From positions 1 to 64,000 of the forward strand of contig JAKSMV010000015.1 of the NCBI GenBank assembly GCA_024400425.1: a DNA stretch of 64,000 nt. Reading direction: 5' to 3'. The position numbers and the translations under genes are program-made. Source of the DNA: Bacteroidales bacterium (GTDB lineage Bacteria > Bacteroidota > Bacteroidia > Bacteroidales > F082). How positions within the stretch are numbered: position 1 is the stretch's first letter; every line of letters starts with the position of its first letter. Below the pieces are notes generated by a model. That model was given only the letters and a program-made list of their open reading frames with translations. It searched no databases and was not told the DNA's origin. Positions 63,675-64,000 of the stretch are shown here, in pieces.

Positions 63675-64000
63675 ATGAAAGGAAGCAAATTCTTTACATT
63701 AGTCCAAAATGGAGCCTCTGAACTGAAGGCTAACAAGAATATAATCAACGATTTGAATGTCTTTCCTATCCCTGATGGCGATACGGGCGACAATATGTTT
63801 ATGACCATTAACTCGGGTTGTGTGCAGGCGAAGGAAGCCGTTTTGCAGTCCGCTCCTGTGGGTCAGGTGGCCGAAGCCTTGTCAAAAGGGATGCTGCTTG
63901 GTGCCCGCGGCAATTCGGGCGTGATCCTTTCGCGCATCTTCGCTGGCATCGCACGCGGACTGAAAGACGTTGATGAGCTTACGGTTGCTGATTTCGCTCA
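63675..64000 (+). CDS. DAK2-domain protein (FakA/YloV-like), 5' part only
   Basis: The ATG at 63675 follows AAGGT; the frame is open to the right edge (108 codons visible). The segment DLNVFPIPDGDTGDNMFMTI is the DAK2 ATP-binding signature with the Asp cluster that holds Mg2+, and LLGARGNSGVILSRIFAGIARGL is the second conserved block. Full-length relatives of about 550 residues are FakA-type fatty acid kinase or dihydroxyacetone-kinase-like proteins. Whether the C-terminal DegV-partner region exists cannot be seen. It is divergent from the nqr operon. Confidence 0.9.
   Translation, partial: MKGSKFFTLVQNGASELKANKNIINDLNVFPIPDGDTGDNMFMTINSGCVQAKEAVLQSAPVGQVAEALSKGMLLGARGNSGVILSRIFAGIARGLKDVDELTVADFA

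Overview
The window reads as chromosomal DNA of a Bacteroidota organism, most likely an uncultured Bacteroidales bacterium. The signs are many sites matching the Bacteroidota -7 promoter element TAnnTTTG, several secreted proteins ending in type IX secretion system (T9SS) sorting domains, SPII lipoproteins, a TonB receptor/DUF4249 pair, a PorV-like protein, a Na+-NQR operon and Bacteroidota-style housekeeping genes. No rRNA, tRNA, CRISPR array, transposase or phage gene was seen. No gene-free stretch exceeds 300 bases; the longest (about 63397-63674, 46666-46899, 35798-36014 and 45631-45830) hold promoters, palindromic repeats or a possible small RNA.

Layout. 1-4.2 kb: C-terminal part of a giant adhesin-like T9SS cargo protein. 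4.4-9.7 kb (minus): a TonB receptor/DUF4249 lipoprotein/PAS-like gene operon and a GIN-domain outer-membrane protein. 9.8-15.5 kb (plus): LptF/G-type permease, two GT4 glycosyltransferases and the ribosome ATPase EttA. 15.6-18.6 kb: a small membrane protein and a C10 cysteine peptidase with a T9SS tail. 18.7-23 kb (minus): a PPi-type phosphofructokinase and a GH92 mannosidase lipoprotein. 23-29 kb (plus): a beta-helix protein and two tandem BNR-propeller proteins, all T9SS cargo. 29-33 kb (minus): a divergent PdxA-like protein, Kdo transferase WaaA, an outer-membrane barrel and a hexapeptide acyltransferase. 33-40 kb: MalQ, DeoC, a hot-dog thioesterase, 5-formyl-THF cyclo-ligase (minus), an M1 aminopeptidase with T9SS tail and a lipoprotein. 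40-44.5 kb (minus): asnS-rpoN-histidine kinase operon. 44.6-46.7 kb: DAHP synthase/chorismate mutase, a Rieske-like lipoprotein and a small basic lipoprotein. 46.9-56.5 kb (plus): a large three-gene surface operon. 56.6-57.5 kb: greA and a HIT-family gene. 57.6-63.4 kb (minus): nqrABCDEF. 63.7-64 kb: start of a DAK2-domain gene.

How the genes fit together. The window is dominated by cell-surface biology. Six proteins carry recognisable T9SS type A C-terminal domains (adhesin, C10 peptidase, beta-helix, two BNR proteins, M1 peptidase); a seventh, of 1548 residues, carries a related but unusual tail and lies between its own TonB receptor and its own PorV-like barrel. The T9SS core machinery is not in the window. 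The peptidases, GH92 mannosidase and TonB systems suggest a saccharolytic and proteolytic life on host or plant glycoproteins. Na+-NQR and a PPi-type phosphofructokinase fit an anaerobic, energy-saving metabolism.

Most unusual points: (1) the TonB receptor / giant secreted protein / PorV-like operon at 46.9-56.5 kb, a candidate surface system of unknown function; (2) a dispersed palindromic repeat that also sits in frame inside nqrA; (3) a PdxA homologue that has lost a metal-binding histidine; (4) a promoter followed at once by a terminator in front of greA; (5) a possible small RNA at about 45.63-45.72 kb.
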